DNA of 64,000 nucleotides from Alkalibacillus aidingensis. Lineage in GTDB: Bacteria; Bacillota; Bacilli; Bacillales; Alkalibacillaceae. This document shows, piece after piece, positions 57,031 through 64,000 of this stretch. Numbering within the stretch: position 1 is the first letter of the stretch; each line of letters begins with the position of its first letter. Location: NCBI RefSeq assembly GCF_014595945.1, contig NZ_JABXWU010000004.1:43512-107511 (forward strand), written 5' to 3'. Under the pieces are notes generated by a model, which made no database searches, was not told where the DNA came from, and saw only the letters and a list, made by a program, of their open reading frames with translations. The translations under genes were made by a program, and so were the position numbers.

Positions 57031-58839
57031 ATGACGACTCAAACGAAGGGTACACTAAAACGCTCTGAGGTACCAGTTGAACAAACGTGGGACTTAAGTG
57101 ATTTATTTGAAACAGAAGTGGAGTGGGAAAAGGAATTAGGAGCGATTCAACAAGATATAGAATTGGTCACTAAATACAAGGGGACTCTTAGTGGAAGTTC
57201 TGAAAACCTATTAAACTGTTTACAGGCTAAAGATGCTCTAGATCAGAGAGTGACTCGAGTTAGGACTTATGCTCACCTTCGTCAATCTTCTGATGGGACG
57301 AACCCGGATAATCAGGCGATGTCTGCTCGAGCGGCATCAGTCGTTTCTGAAGTCAGTGCGAGTACATCGTTTATTGAATCAGAAATTATACAATTAGAGG
57401 AAACAACGATTAAAAACTATATTCAACAAGAACCAGATTTAAAAGATTTTCAAAAAAAGTTAATGGATTTACAAGAACAAAAACCATACCGACTTTCACC
57501 TGATGTCGAAGAGGCTCTAGCGGCATTTGGAGAGGTTCATAGCTCTCCTTACATGATTTACGAGCGAAGTAAAACTTCAGATATGAGGTTTTCTGCTTTT
57601 AAAACGGACGATGGAGTCGAGTATCCATTGACGTTTAATTCATTTCCAACTTATGAAGGCTCTGCTGATACAGAGCTTAGACGGAAGGCATATAGTGCGT
57701 TCACCGAAACTTTGAGTCAATATAAAAACACCTATGCAGCGACTTTTCAAACCGAGGTCAAAAAACAAGTAGTTGAAGCCCGTTTGCGTGGGTTTGATTC
57801 AGTGACAGATATGCTATTACATGAACAACAAGTCACAAAGGAAATGTATCACAATCAGTTAGATACGATTCAAAAGGAACTTGCCCCACACATGCGTCGC
57901 TACGCTAAGTTAAAGAAGAGAGTTTTAGGTCTTGATAAAATGTATTATTGTGATCTTAAAGCGCCACTTGATCCAGATTACGACCCACAGGTGACTTATG
58001 AGGAAGCAGCAGATTTAGTGAGAGAGTCATTACAAATTATGGGGCCTGAGTATATGGAGATCATGGAAAAAGGCCTTAATGAGCGATGGGTTGATTTAGC
58101 TGATAATGTTGGTAAGCGTTCAGGGGCTTTTTGTTCCAGTCCATACGGTGTACACCCTTATATTTTAATGACTTGGACAGGTTCAATGCGAAATACCTTC
58201 ACCTTAGCCCATGAACTGGGTCATGCTGGACACTTTTATCTAGCAGGGAAAAATCAAAATCTATCTAATACACGTCCATCAAGATACTTTATTGAAGCAC
58301 CATCTACGATGAACGAGATGTTATTAAGTAAGACCATCTTGGAAAAGTCGAACGATGATCGGATGCATCGTTGGGTCATTCTTCAATCACTTGGGACGTA
58401 TTACCACAACTTTGTGACCCATATTTTAGAAGGAGAGTTGCAACGTCGTATTTATGAGTTAGCCGATCAAGGACAACCCATTACAGCAGATGTTCTATGC
58501 GAACAAAAGAGAGAAGCGCTTCGTAACTTCTGGGGAGATGCGGTTGAAATTGATGAAGGCGCAGGGTTAACTTGGATGCGTCAACCACATTATTATATGG
58601 GGCTTTATCCATATACTTATTCAGCTGGTTTAACCGCATCAACAGCAGCATCTCAAAAGATCTTTGAAGAAGGTCAGCCAGCTGTCGAACGTTGGTTAAC
58701 GGCATTAAAAGCAGGTGGAACCTTGAAACCACTTGAATTAATGCAGCAAGCAGGAGTTGATTTATCCACACCAGAGCCCATTAAGCAAGCAGTAGCTTAT
58801 GTTGGTAGTTTAGTAGACGAACTCGAGAAGAGTTATTGA
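57031..58839 (+). CDS. pepF: Oligoendopeptidase F (M3B family), second copy
   Basis: A 602-residue M3B zinc peptidase, paralogous to that at 11343-13145. The zinc motif AHELGHAGH has its HELGH at residues 394-398 and FIEAPSTMNEML follows. The two proteins share most of their length, differing mainly in the N-terminal third and at scattered sites. AAGGGGAATG is before the ATG. A degenerate 21-bp repeat array begins right after the stop. Confidence 0.93.
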   Translation: MTTQTKGTLKRSEVPVEQTWDLSDLFETEVEWEKELGAIQQDIELVTKYKGTLSGSSENLLNCLQAKDALDQRVTRVRTYAHLRQSSDGTNPDNQAMSARAASVVSEVSASTSFIESEIIQLEETTIKNYIQQEPDLKDFQKKLMDLQEQKPYRLSPDVEEALAAFGEVHSSPYMIYERSKTSDMRFSAFKTDDGVEYPLTFNSFPTYEGSADTELRRKAYSAFTETLSQYKNTYAATFQTEVKKQVVEARLRGFDSVTDMLLHEQQVTKEMYHNQLDTIQKELAPHMRRYAKLKKRVLGLDKMYYCDLKAPLDPDYDPQVTYEEAADLVRESLQIMGPEYMEIMEKGLNERWVDLADNVGKRSGAFCSSPYGVHPYILMTWTGSMRNTFTLAHELGHAGHFYLAGKNQNLSNTRPSRYFIEAPSTMNEMLLSKTILEKSNDDRMHRWVILQSLGTYYHNFVTHILEGELQRRIYELADQGQPITADVLCEQKREALRNFWGDAVEIDEGAGLTWMRQPHYYMGLYPYTYSAGLTASTAASQKIFEEGQPAVERWLTALKAGGTLKPLELMQQAGVDLSTPEPIKQAVAYVGSLVDELEKSY

Positions 58840-58842
58840 TAG

Positions 58843-59023
58843 TGCCGATAACTCCAGCTCAAGTGTCGATATACTCATGCTGACTCTCGATAAAGGTTAT
58901 ATGAGTGTCGTTAAAAGTAGTTTAGTATCGATAAGTAGGGGCTGAGTGTCGTTAACTGTAACCTGAGTCCCGATAACAAGCGTCCGAGTGACGACAATTG
59001 TTAGTCGACTGTCGATCCTATGA
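58843..59023. repeat. Degenerate 21-bp periodic repeat
   Basis: Units of the form TGTCGATAA-n7-CTGAG follow at 21-base steps (one of 20) for eight to nine copies, with substitutions such as TGCCG, TCTCG and TATCG. There is no open reading frame. It fills the gap between pepF and guaC. Confidence 0.85.
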
Positions 59024-59050
59024 GTCTATATAAAAAATCTAGCTATGGAA

Positions 59051-59080
59051 AAGTGCCGGGCTGAAAACAGCTCGGCACTT
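59051..59080 (-). terminator. Terminator of guaC
   Basis: AAGTGCCGGGCTG and CAGCTCGGCACTT form a 13-bp stem (one mismatch); the minus-strand tail is TTTTCC. Confidence 0.8.
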
Positions 59081-59086
59081 GCTTTA

Positions 59087-60070
59087 TTAATAAACTTTAT
59101 CACCATTAAAGATAGAGTTTTTAACAACCACATAATCGACATGACGGATTGAGTCTAGCTTTGTTCCCCCAGCGTATGAAATGGCTGATTGAAGGTCCTG
59201 TTCCATCTCTGTTAAAGTATCATTTATCGCTCCTTTATGTTCCACGTACATTTTCTTTCCTTCGACGTTCTTCTTCTCACCTTTTTGAAATTCCGAAGCG
59301 GAGCCGAAATACTCTTTATAAAGTTTGCCATCTTTTTCAACAGTTTGACCTGGAGACTCTTCGTGCCCAGCAAATAAAGAGCCAATCATGACCATAGACG
59401 CACCGAAGCGGATTGATTTAGCGATGTCCCCATGTGTACGAATCCCACCGTCAGCAATGATCGGCTTACTCGCAACCTTCGCACACCAGCGAAGAGCTGC
59501 TAGTTGCCAACCACCTGTGCCAAATCCAGTTTTAATCTTCGTAATACAAACTTTACCTGGTCCAATGCCTACCTTAGTTGCATCAGCTCCGGCATTCTCT
59601 AGTTCTCTAACAGCTTCAGGTGTACCAACATTCCCAGCAATGACGAAACTATGAGGCAGATGGTTTTTAATATGCTTAATCATATTGATTACTGCTTCAG
59701 AATGACCATGGGCAATATCAATCGTGATGTAATCAGGTGTTAAATTACCTTCTTTTAATTGTTCAATAAATGGGTATTCCTCTTCCTTAACGCCAACACT
59801 TATTGATGAAATGAGTCCTCGTGACTTCATGTCTTTAACAAAATCCAAACGTTTCTCAGGTTCGAATCGATGCATAATATAAAAATAACCATCTTCAGCA
59901 AGTTTAGTAGCAATATGTTCATCAATAATGGTCTGCATATTAGCTGGGACAACAGGCAGTTTAAATGTATTTCCACCAAATTTAATGGTTGTATCACATT
60001 CAGAACGGCTATTTACGACACATTTTGCAGGGATTAGTTGAATATCTTCGTAATCAAATACATTTTCCAT
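59087..60070 (-). CDS. guaC: GMP reductase
   Basis: A 327-residue TIM-barrel enzyme that deaminates GMP to IMP with NADPH. The catalytic-cysteine loop [12 protein letters not shown], the [12 protein letters not shown] block and the flap region [19 protein letters not shown] separate it from IMP dehydrogenase (no CBS domains). GGAGAG precedes the ATG at 60070; an upstream frame to 60103 is not needed. No purine riboswitch was seen ahead of it. Confidence 0.93.
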   Translation of the reverse strand: MENVFDYEDIQLIPAKCVVNSRSECDTTIKFGGNTFKLPVVPANMQTIIDEHIATKLAEDGYFYIMHRFEPEKRLDFVKDMKSRGLISSISVGVKEEEYPFIEQLKEGNLTPDYITIDIAHGHSEAVINMIKHIKNHLPHSFVIAGNVGTPEAVRELENAGADATKVGIGPGKVCITKIKTGFGTGGWQLAALRWCAKVASKPIIADGGIRTHGDIAKSIRFGASMVMIGSLFAGHEESPGQTVEKDGKLYKEYFGSASEFQKGEKKNVEGKKMYVEHKGAINDTLTEMEQDLQSAISYAGGTKLDSIRHVDYVVVKNSIFNGDKVY

Positions 60071-60240
60071 AGTAATCTCTCCTAAAAAACGAATATTTTT
60101 CATGTTATAAAATAAATTGTTCGTACATTGGTAATTTAACTTATATTTTTGAAAATGTCAAAGCGATTTTTATAGTTTAGGTTAAATTATATGCGATTGG
60201 AAACAATGGTTAAGGAAATTTGGTAATTAGGAGAGTGTAT

Positions 60241-60684
60241 ATGATAAGAAGAAATATTTGGGCAGGTGTATTGTTCGGAATTGGTGGTATTGCTTTTATA
60301 GATGAATTCGTCTTTCATCAGTTATTACAATGGCACCATTTTTATGATAAGTCGACAACTGAGGTAGGCATTTTATCAGATGGATTATTTCATGCCTTTA
60401 GTTGGTTTGCGACAATTGGTGGATTGTTTCTATTAGCTGATCTAAACCGTCGTCAAAGTTATCAGGCCAGACGTTGGTGGGGTGGTGTATTAATTGGAGT
60501 TGGGGCATTTCAATTATACGATGGCGTTATTCAACATAAATTAATGCGCATACATCAAATAAGGTATGTGGACCATGTGATTATTTATGACCTTGTTTGG
60601 AATATGGTTGCTGTGGTTATTTTAGTCATTGGTGTGCTTATGGTAAGACGTTCTAAAAGTAACAAGAAAACGAAGGAAAGCTAA
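60241..60684 (+). CDS. DUF2243 family membrane protein
   Basis: A 147-residue protein with about four hydrophobic segments and conserved histidines: GFVFHQLLQWHH-type motif (seen as DEFVFHQLLQWHHFYD), LFHAFSW and LYDGVIQHKLMRIHQI. These are typical of DUF2243. GGAGAG precedes ATG 60241. Its stop overlaps the following CtaG-like gene (TAATG), a pairing that suggests a joint role in respiratory-oxidase assembly. Confidence 0.82.
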   Translation: MIRRNIWAGVLFGIGGIAFIDEFVFHQLLQWHHFYDKSTTEVGILSDGLFHAFSWFATIGGLFLLADLNRRQSYQARRWWGGVLIGVGAFQLYDGVIQHKLMRIHQIRYVDHVIIYDLVWNMVAVVILVIGVLMVRRSKSNKKTKES

Positions 60685-61499
60685 TGGCGATGCATCATCA
60701 TGTGATTGAAAATGGATCAGTTTCGGAAGTGACAGGATTAATTTCACAAATCATTCTCGCAATCCCATTTATATGTGCGTTAATTATTTACATAACTGCT
60801 TTAATCGTATCTGAAAAACGTGGAAGAGAATGGCGAGTGTATCGTACTATTTTTATGGTATCGGGGTCATTAATTTCTCTAAGTGCTGTTGTTGGTCCAT
60901 TGGCAATAAAAGCTCATTCAGATTTTATTTACCATATGTTGAATCATCTATTGTTAGGCATGCTCGGTCCACTGCTGATGGTTCTAGCTGCACCGATGAC
61001 GTTGATTTTACGCGCTTTATCTGTCAAAAAGGCTAAACGTGTAACCAAAATATTGAACTCGACATATGCTCAGTTTATAACCAACCCAATAGTTGCTTCA
61101 CTATTAAATGTAGGTGGCCTAGGGGTTCTTTATATGACTAACTTATATAACATGATGCACCATTCGCTCTTATTACACGTCTTCATTCACATCCATGTCT
61201 TTTTAGCAGGATACCTATTTACCATTTCCATGATTTATATTGATCCAACACCACACAGAAGATCGTATTTATATCGGACGATTGTGTTTATATTCGCATT
61301 AGCAGGTCATGGGATGTTAGCTAAACAAATTTATGCGAATTCGCCTGCTGGGGTCCCAGTAGATCAAGCTCAGACGGGTGGGATGTTGATGTATTATGGT
61401 GGTGATGTGGTTGATGCAGTGATTATTACCATTTTGTTTTACCAATGGTATCAATCCACAGCACCTAAGCAGGCCATAAAAACAAGAGCCTTAAGTTAG
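60684..61499 (+). CDS. CtaG/caa3-type cytochrome c oxidase assembly factor-like protein
   Basis: A 271-residue, seven-to-eight-helix membrane protein of the caa3_CtaG family: HMLNHLLLGMLGPLLMVLAAP, HHSLLLHVFIHIHVFLAGYLF and a late DVVDAVII helix, with several conserved membrane histidines that may bind copper. Bacillus CtaG is needed for CuA-containing caa3 oxidase. Other oxidase subunits are not in the window. It overlaps the DUF2243 gene by one base. Confidence 0.82.
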   Translation: MAMHHHVIENGSVSEVTGLISQIILAIPFICALIIYITALIVSEKRGREWRVYRTIFMVSGSLISLSAVVGPLAIKAHSDFIYHMLNHLLLGMLGPLLMVLAAPMTLILRALSVKKAKRVTKILNSTYAQFITNPIVASLLNVGGLGVLYMTNLYNMMHHSLLLHVFIHIHVFLAGYLFTISMIYIDPTPHRRSYLYRTIVFIFALAGHGMLAKQIYANSPAGVPVDQAQTGGMLMYYGGDVVDAVIITILFYQWYQSTAPKQAIKTRALS

Positions 61500-61508
61500 T
61501 CATAGGGA

Positions 61509-61536
61509 AGTGCCAGGTGTATACTTGGCATTTTTT
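61509..61536 (+). terminator. Terminator after the CtaG-like gene
   Basis: AAGTGCCAGGTGTATAC pairs in part with ATACTTGGCA and is followed by TTTTTTC. Confidence 0.75.
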
Positions 61537-61665
61537 CATTTTGGGGTCGTTTAGATTGAATTAATTTTTAAAAGACAACTGACATTATTTTTAGTATGAT
61601 AGATGTGTTCCTAAGGAAATCTTCATTTAAGAAAATAAATGAACTTCATCTGAGGTGTTTAGCAA

Positions 61666-62157
61666 ATGATTCGCTGGATTACAAGTAAACTTCCTAACTC
61701 ATTGATTATCTTTTTGTGGCGTAAGCTCCCTGTTTCTCGAAAGTTTAAGAGAAATATGGCTCATCGTGCTGCACGAAAGTTTTTAGTGACTGTGTTAGGA
61801 ATTATTGAAAATGAACATGGAGAAATCCTACTTTTAAAACATACATATCGTGAAGAGCCTTGGGGGATTCCTAGTGGATTAATGGAGTACGAGGATCCTG
61901 TTAGTGGAATTACACGAGAGATATATGAGGAGACCAAATTAAATGTTGAAATTACCTCAATTTTAAAAGCCAATTATAATAGTCATCCTGATCGAATTGA
62001 TTTGTATTATCGAGGTAAGTTAGTGTCTGGTACATTTCAAAAGAGTCCAGAAATCTCAGATTATGGCTTCTTTCCGATTGATCAATTACCTGAAGGGGTT
62101 CCAATTCCACAGCGAGAGATTTTAAATGAATATGCCAAAGGAAATATCGGTTTGTAA
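61666..62157 (+). CDS. Nudix hydrolase
   Basis: A 163-residue protein with a basic N-terminal extension (about 40 residues) and then a Nudix domain. The box reads GLMEYEDPVSGITREIYEETKL, complete except that the opening G-x5-E is GLMEYED. Substrate unknown. GAGGTG is about 12 bases before the ATG. Confidence 0.82.
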   Translation: MIRWITSKLPNSLIIFLWRKLPVSRKFKRNMAHRAARKFLVTVLGIIENEHGEILLLKHTYREEPWGIPSGLMEYEDPVSGITREIYEETKLNVEITSILKANYNSHPDRIDLYYRGKLVSGTFQKSPEISDYGFFPIDQLPEGVPIPQREILNEYAKGNIGL

Positions 62158-62240
62158 AAGAGTGAGTACTCGTGTAGGTCTAGTGTTAACTTAGGTTAGG
62201 CTGAAGCAACAATAAGGTAATGGAGTAGAGGGGTTTTATC

Positions 62241-62693
62241 ATGACAGAAGGAAAGCATTGTGTTTTTTGCGACCCAGACTTGGAACCCGATCAAAAGATT
62301 ATTCTTAGTAATGAACACTGCATGTTTTTACAGTTAGATCAAGCTCAAATTAAAGGAAGTCAACTAGAAGGTTCTGGACTCATTGTTCCAAGGATGCATA
62401 GAGAGACAGTGTTTGATTTGAGTCGCAAGGAATGGGAGGCAACCCACGATTTATTGCAACAGGTAAAAGGCCATCTTGACCAGACTTTTCAACCTCAAGG
62501 TTACAATGTCGGGTGGAATTGTGGAGAAATTGGAGGCCAACATATTTTCCATGCGCATTTACATGTCATACCGAGATTTGAAGACGAACCATTGGCTGGC
62601 AAAGGTATACGGTATATGTTTAAGGGGGAAGAGAATAAGCGAGGGATAAGGTGTGGAAGTCCTCACCTTATCCCTTCTCCCAAATGCGTTTAA
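62241..62693 (+). CDS. HIT family protein
   Basis: A 150-residue histidine-triad nucleotide hydrolase. The triad is HAHLHVIPR at about residues 113-121, and CVFCD-type cysteines open the protein. The family normally ends near ENKR (about residue 134); here translation continues for some 15 codons through a terminator-like hairpin and overlaps the 3' end of the opposite gene by 26 bases. GAGGGG precedes the ATG. Confidence 0.85.
   Translation: MTEGKHCVFCDPDLEPDQKIILSNEHCMFLQLDQAQIKGSQLEGSGLIVPRMHRETVFDLSRKEWEATHDLLQQVKGHLDQTFQPQGYNVGWNCGEIGGQHIFHAHLHVIPRFEDEPLAGKGIRYMFKGEENKRGIRCGSPHLIPSPKCV
62643..62680. terminator. Bidirectional hairpin between HIT and phosphatase genes
   Basis: GGGATAAGGTG and CACCTTATCCC form a perfect 11-bp stem, located inside the coding end of both convergent genes. 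Confidence 0.65.
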
Positions 62694-63216
62694 CAATTAT
62701 TTCACCATGCTGATTCGTTAGTAAGTAGACATCTGGGTTCGATAAGCCACGCCATCCTGTAAAACCAAACCCATTCATATAATGACTTAATAGAATAGAT
62801 ATTAATCCCCCGTGCGAAACGATGATCGTATTTTCATCGTCTCCGTTTAGTATTTCATGAATTACCTCGCGACCACGAGTGAGTGCTTCACGATTGGATT
62901 CTCCTCCTTCTAATTTCAGATCAATATTATCAAACGTTGCTTCTAGTTGTTCCATCCAGTTAGGTAGATCGCTTGTACTTAACACTCTTTCAGCTAAGCG
63001 AGGATCCACATTAATTGGAAGATTTAGTTTATTACTTAACGGTTTAATGGATCCGATCGCTCTTATATACGGACTAGAGATGATTCGATCGATAGGTTGG
63101 TCTGAAAAAAAGTCTACCAACTCCTCTGCTTGCTTCTCTCCATGGGTAGTTAATTTAGCCTCAGGCGCTTGTCCATCAGCTTTACAATGTCTAATTATAA
63201 AAATGTTTTTAGTCAT
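62668..63216 (-). CDS. Histidine phosphatase family protein
   Basis: A 182-residue phosphoglycerate-mutase-like phosphatase: IIRHCKADG (RH nucleophile motif, with C in place of the usual G), the conserved SSPYIRAIGS, and VSHGGLISILL with the second catalytic histidine. Substrate unknown. The start at 63216 follows GAGGTGATGACC; the first ATG in that sequence overlaps the binding site. A GNAT gene ends 31 bases upstream on the same strand, so the two form a unit. Confidence 0.85.
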   Translation of the reverse strand: MTKNIFIIRHCKADGQAPEAKLTTHGEKQAEELVDFFSDQPIDRIISSPYIRAIGSIKPLSNKLNLPINVDPRLAERVLSTSDLPNWMEQLEATFDNIDLKLEGGESNREALTRGREVIHEILNGDDENTIIVSHGGLISILLSHYMNGFGFTGWRGLSNPDVYLLTNQHGEIIVKRIWEKG

Positions 63217-63247
63217 GGTCATCACCTCGTTACCTAGTAGAATTTCA

Positions 63248-63763
63248 TTATGAAAGTAGTTTGTCAATATCTTTCCATTGATAGATTAACAAGTCTAGTT
63301 CTTTATCCTGGATAGTGATGGTTGTCTTTTCATAAAATTTAGCATTAAATCCCTCATAGAAAAAACGGGATTCATTACTTTCTAATACTTCAACAAAAAT
63401 GGTCTTGTAGCCTAATTCAGTAAACTTAGTAAACATTTGCTTCATTAGCCCTTTTCCAATTCCTTGTCCTTGGTACTCTTTAAGGATATAAATAGAGGTC
63501 AAGTCGCCGGAGTGATCAAGATGATTGGTCACTCTTTTACCACCACTGGCAAAACCAACAATCTCGTTGTCATTGGTTTCTGCGACACAAATATACTGGT
63601 CTTCTTTTGAAATATTACTTTCCCATAACCTAGTCCGTTTTTCATATGTTAAGCGGTCGAGATATTCGTCAGGGACGATCCCTTTGTATGTCGTTATCCA
63701 CGCATCAACATGTACTTTTCCAATGCCTGTCGCATCAGAAATAGTTGCTTCTCTTATCTTCAT
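63248..63763 (-). CDS. GNAT family N-acetyltransferase
   Basis: A 171-residue acetyltransferase. Motif A IYILKEYQGQGIGKGLMKQM binds acetyl-CoA (Q-G-x-G-[IV]-G). The N-terminal IREATISDATGIGKVHVDAW and FVEVLESNESRFFYEGF are typical of the family. AGGTGGGATTAC precedes the ATG. Acceptor unknown. It is first in a two-gene minus-strand unit with the histidine phosphatase. Confidence 0.88.
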   Translation of the reverse strand: MKIREATISDATGIGKVHVDAWITTYKGIVPDEYLDRLTYEKRTRLWESNISKEDQYICVAETNDNEIVGFASGGKRVTNHLDHSGDLTSIYILKEYQGQGIGKGLMKQMFTKFTELGYKTIFVEVLESNESRFFYEGFNAKFYEKTTITIQDKELDLLIYQWKDIDKLLS

Positions 63764-63885
63764 GTAATCCCACCTAATCCCCTTTTGTTATGAACTCATT
63801 TCGACAAATAGGCAGTTTATTCCTTTAATACTGGATAATTCATTTGAGTTTGGAATTAATTTGTCTATCGTGGTGAGAATCTATA

Positions 63886-64000
63886 GACTGTCGCGGTGCT
63901 TGATCCGACGTTCAGAGCTGTCGTCCGACTGTCGCGGTGCTTGATCCGACGTTCAGAGCTGTCGTCCGACTGTCGCGGTGCTTGGTCCGATGTTCAGAGG
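63886..64000. repeat. 41-bp tandem repeat array running off the window
   Basis: GACTGTCGCGGTGCTTG recurs at 63886, 63927 and 63968 (exact 41-base steps). The first two units are identical; the third has two changes before the window ends. Each unit contains CCGACGTTCAGAGCTGTCG. The full copy number lies outside the window. Confidence 0.92.

Overview
The window reads as chromosomal DNA of a low-GC, Gram-positive, endospore-former-type Bacillaceae. Support comes from gene families and their synteny (ligA-camS-rocA/pruA, gatCAB, dgkB, rlmCD), from AGGAGG-type ribosome binding sites, U-rich intrinsic terminators, two TPP riboswitches and a guanine riboswitch. A BCCT osmolyte transporter and acidic secreted lipoproteins fit a salt-tolerant lineage, but this is inference; genus is not determined. 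No rRNA, tRNA, CRISPR array or intact prophage was seen.

Layout. 0-6 kb: end of DNA ligase, camS, rocA/pruA, a SLAP-domain protein, a DUF2269 membrane protein and a FAD oxidoreductase, with 52-bp and 53-bp tandem arrays in the gaps. 6.7-11.3 kb: an accessory block with a Dph6-like ATPase, a TraB-like lipoprotein, two paralogous small membrane proteins and, at 9.1-10.3 kb, a PlcR-type RRNPP regulator divergent from an unannotated 41-codon secreted pro-peptide gene, with a near-consensus PlcR-box palindrome in between. 11.3-27 kb: housekeeping (pepF, tldD/tldE, gatCAB, dgkB, rlmCD, an SDR, ptrB, a second RlmD-like methylase lacking its Fe-S cysteines). 27-31.3 kb: an AT-rich decaying region with an integrase remnant, an orphan HEPN-like protein, aminopeptidase T/S, two abutting truncated genes and a perfect 24-bp stem. 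31.3-40 kb: a dihydrouridine synthase, a guanine-riboswitch xpt-permease operon, a hemerythrin protein, Nudix, SelO, a repeat-built coiled-coil protein and the 3' rhodanese remnant of a CoA-disulfide reductase.

40-50 kb is a thiamine module: a TPP riboswitch with tenA, then (after a SNF2 helicase on the other strand) a second TPP riboswitch, its terminator, a 207-bp palindromic MITE-like insertion, and thiG-thiH-tenI-thiS-thiF-thiD-thiE. 50-64 kb: an OpuD-type BCCT transporter, a structured intergenic element, an EamA transporter, a HAD phosphatase, an S9 peptidase, a SecD-head-like lipoprotein, a second pepF, guaC, DUF2243-CtaG, Nudix, HIT, a histidine phosphatase and a GNAT, with a 21-bp degenerate array and a 41-bp array running off the right edge.

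Most interesting candidate: the divergent PlcR-like regulator / PapR-like peptide pair with its operator (about 9,085-10,267). The family is known in the Bacillus cereus group; the peptide here ends in DLPGQH rather than DLPFEF, suggesting a distinct signalling specificity.
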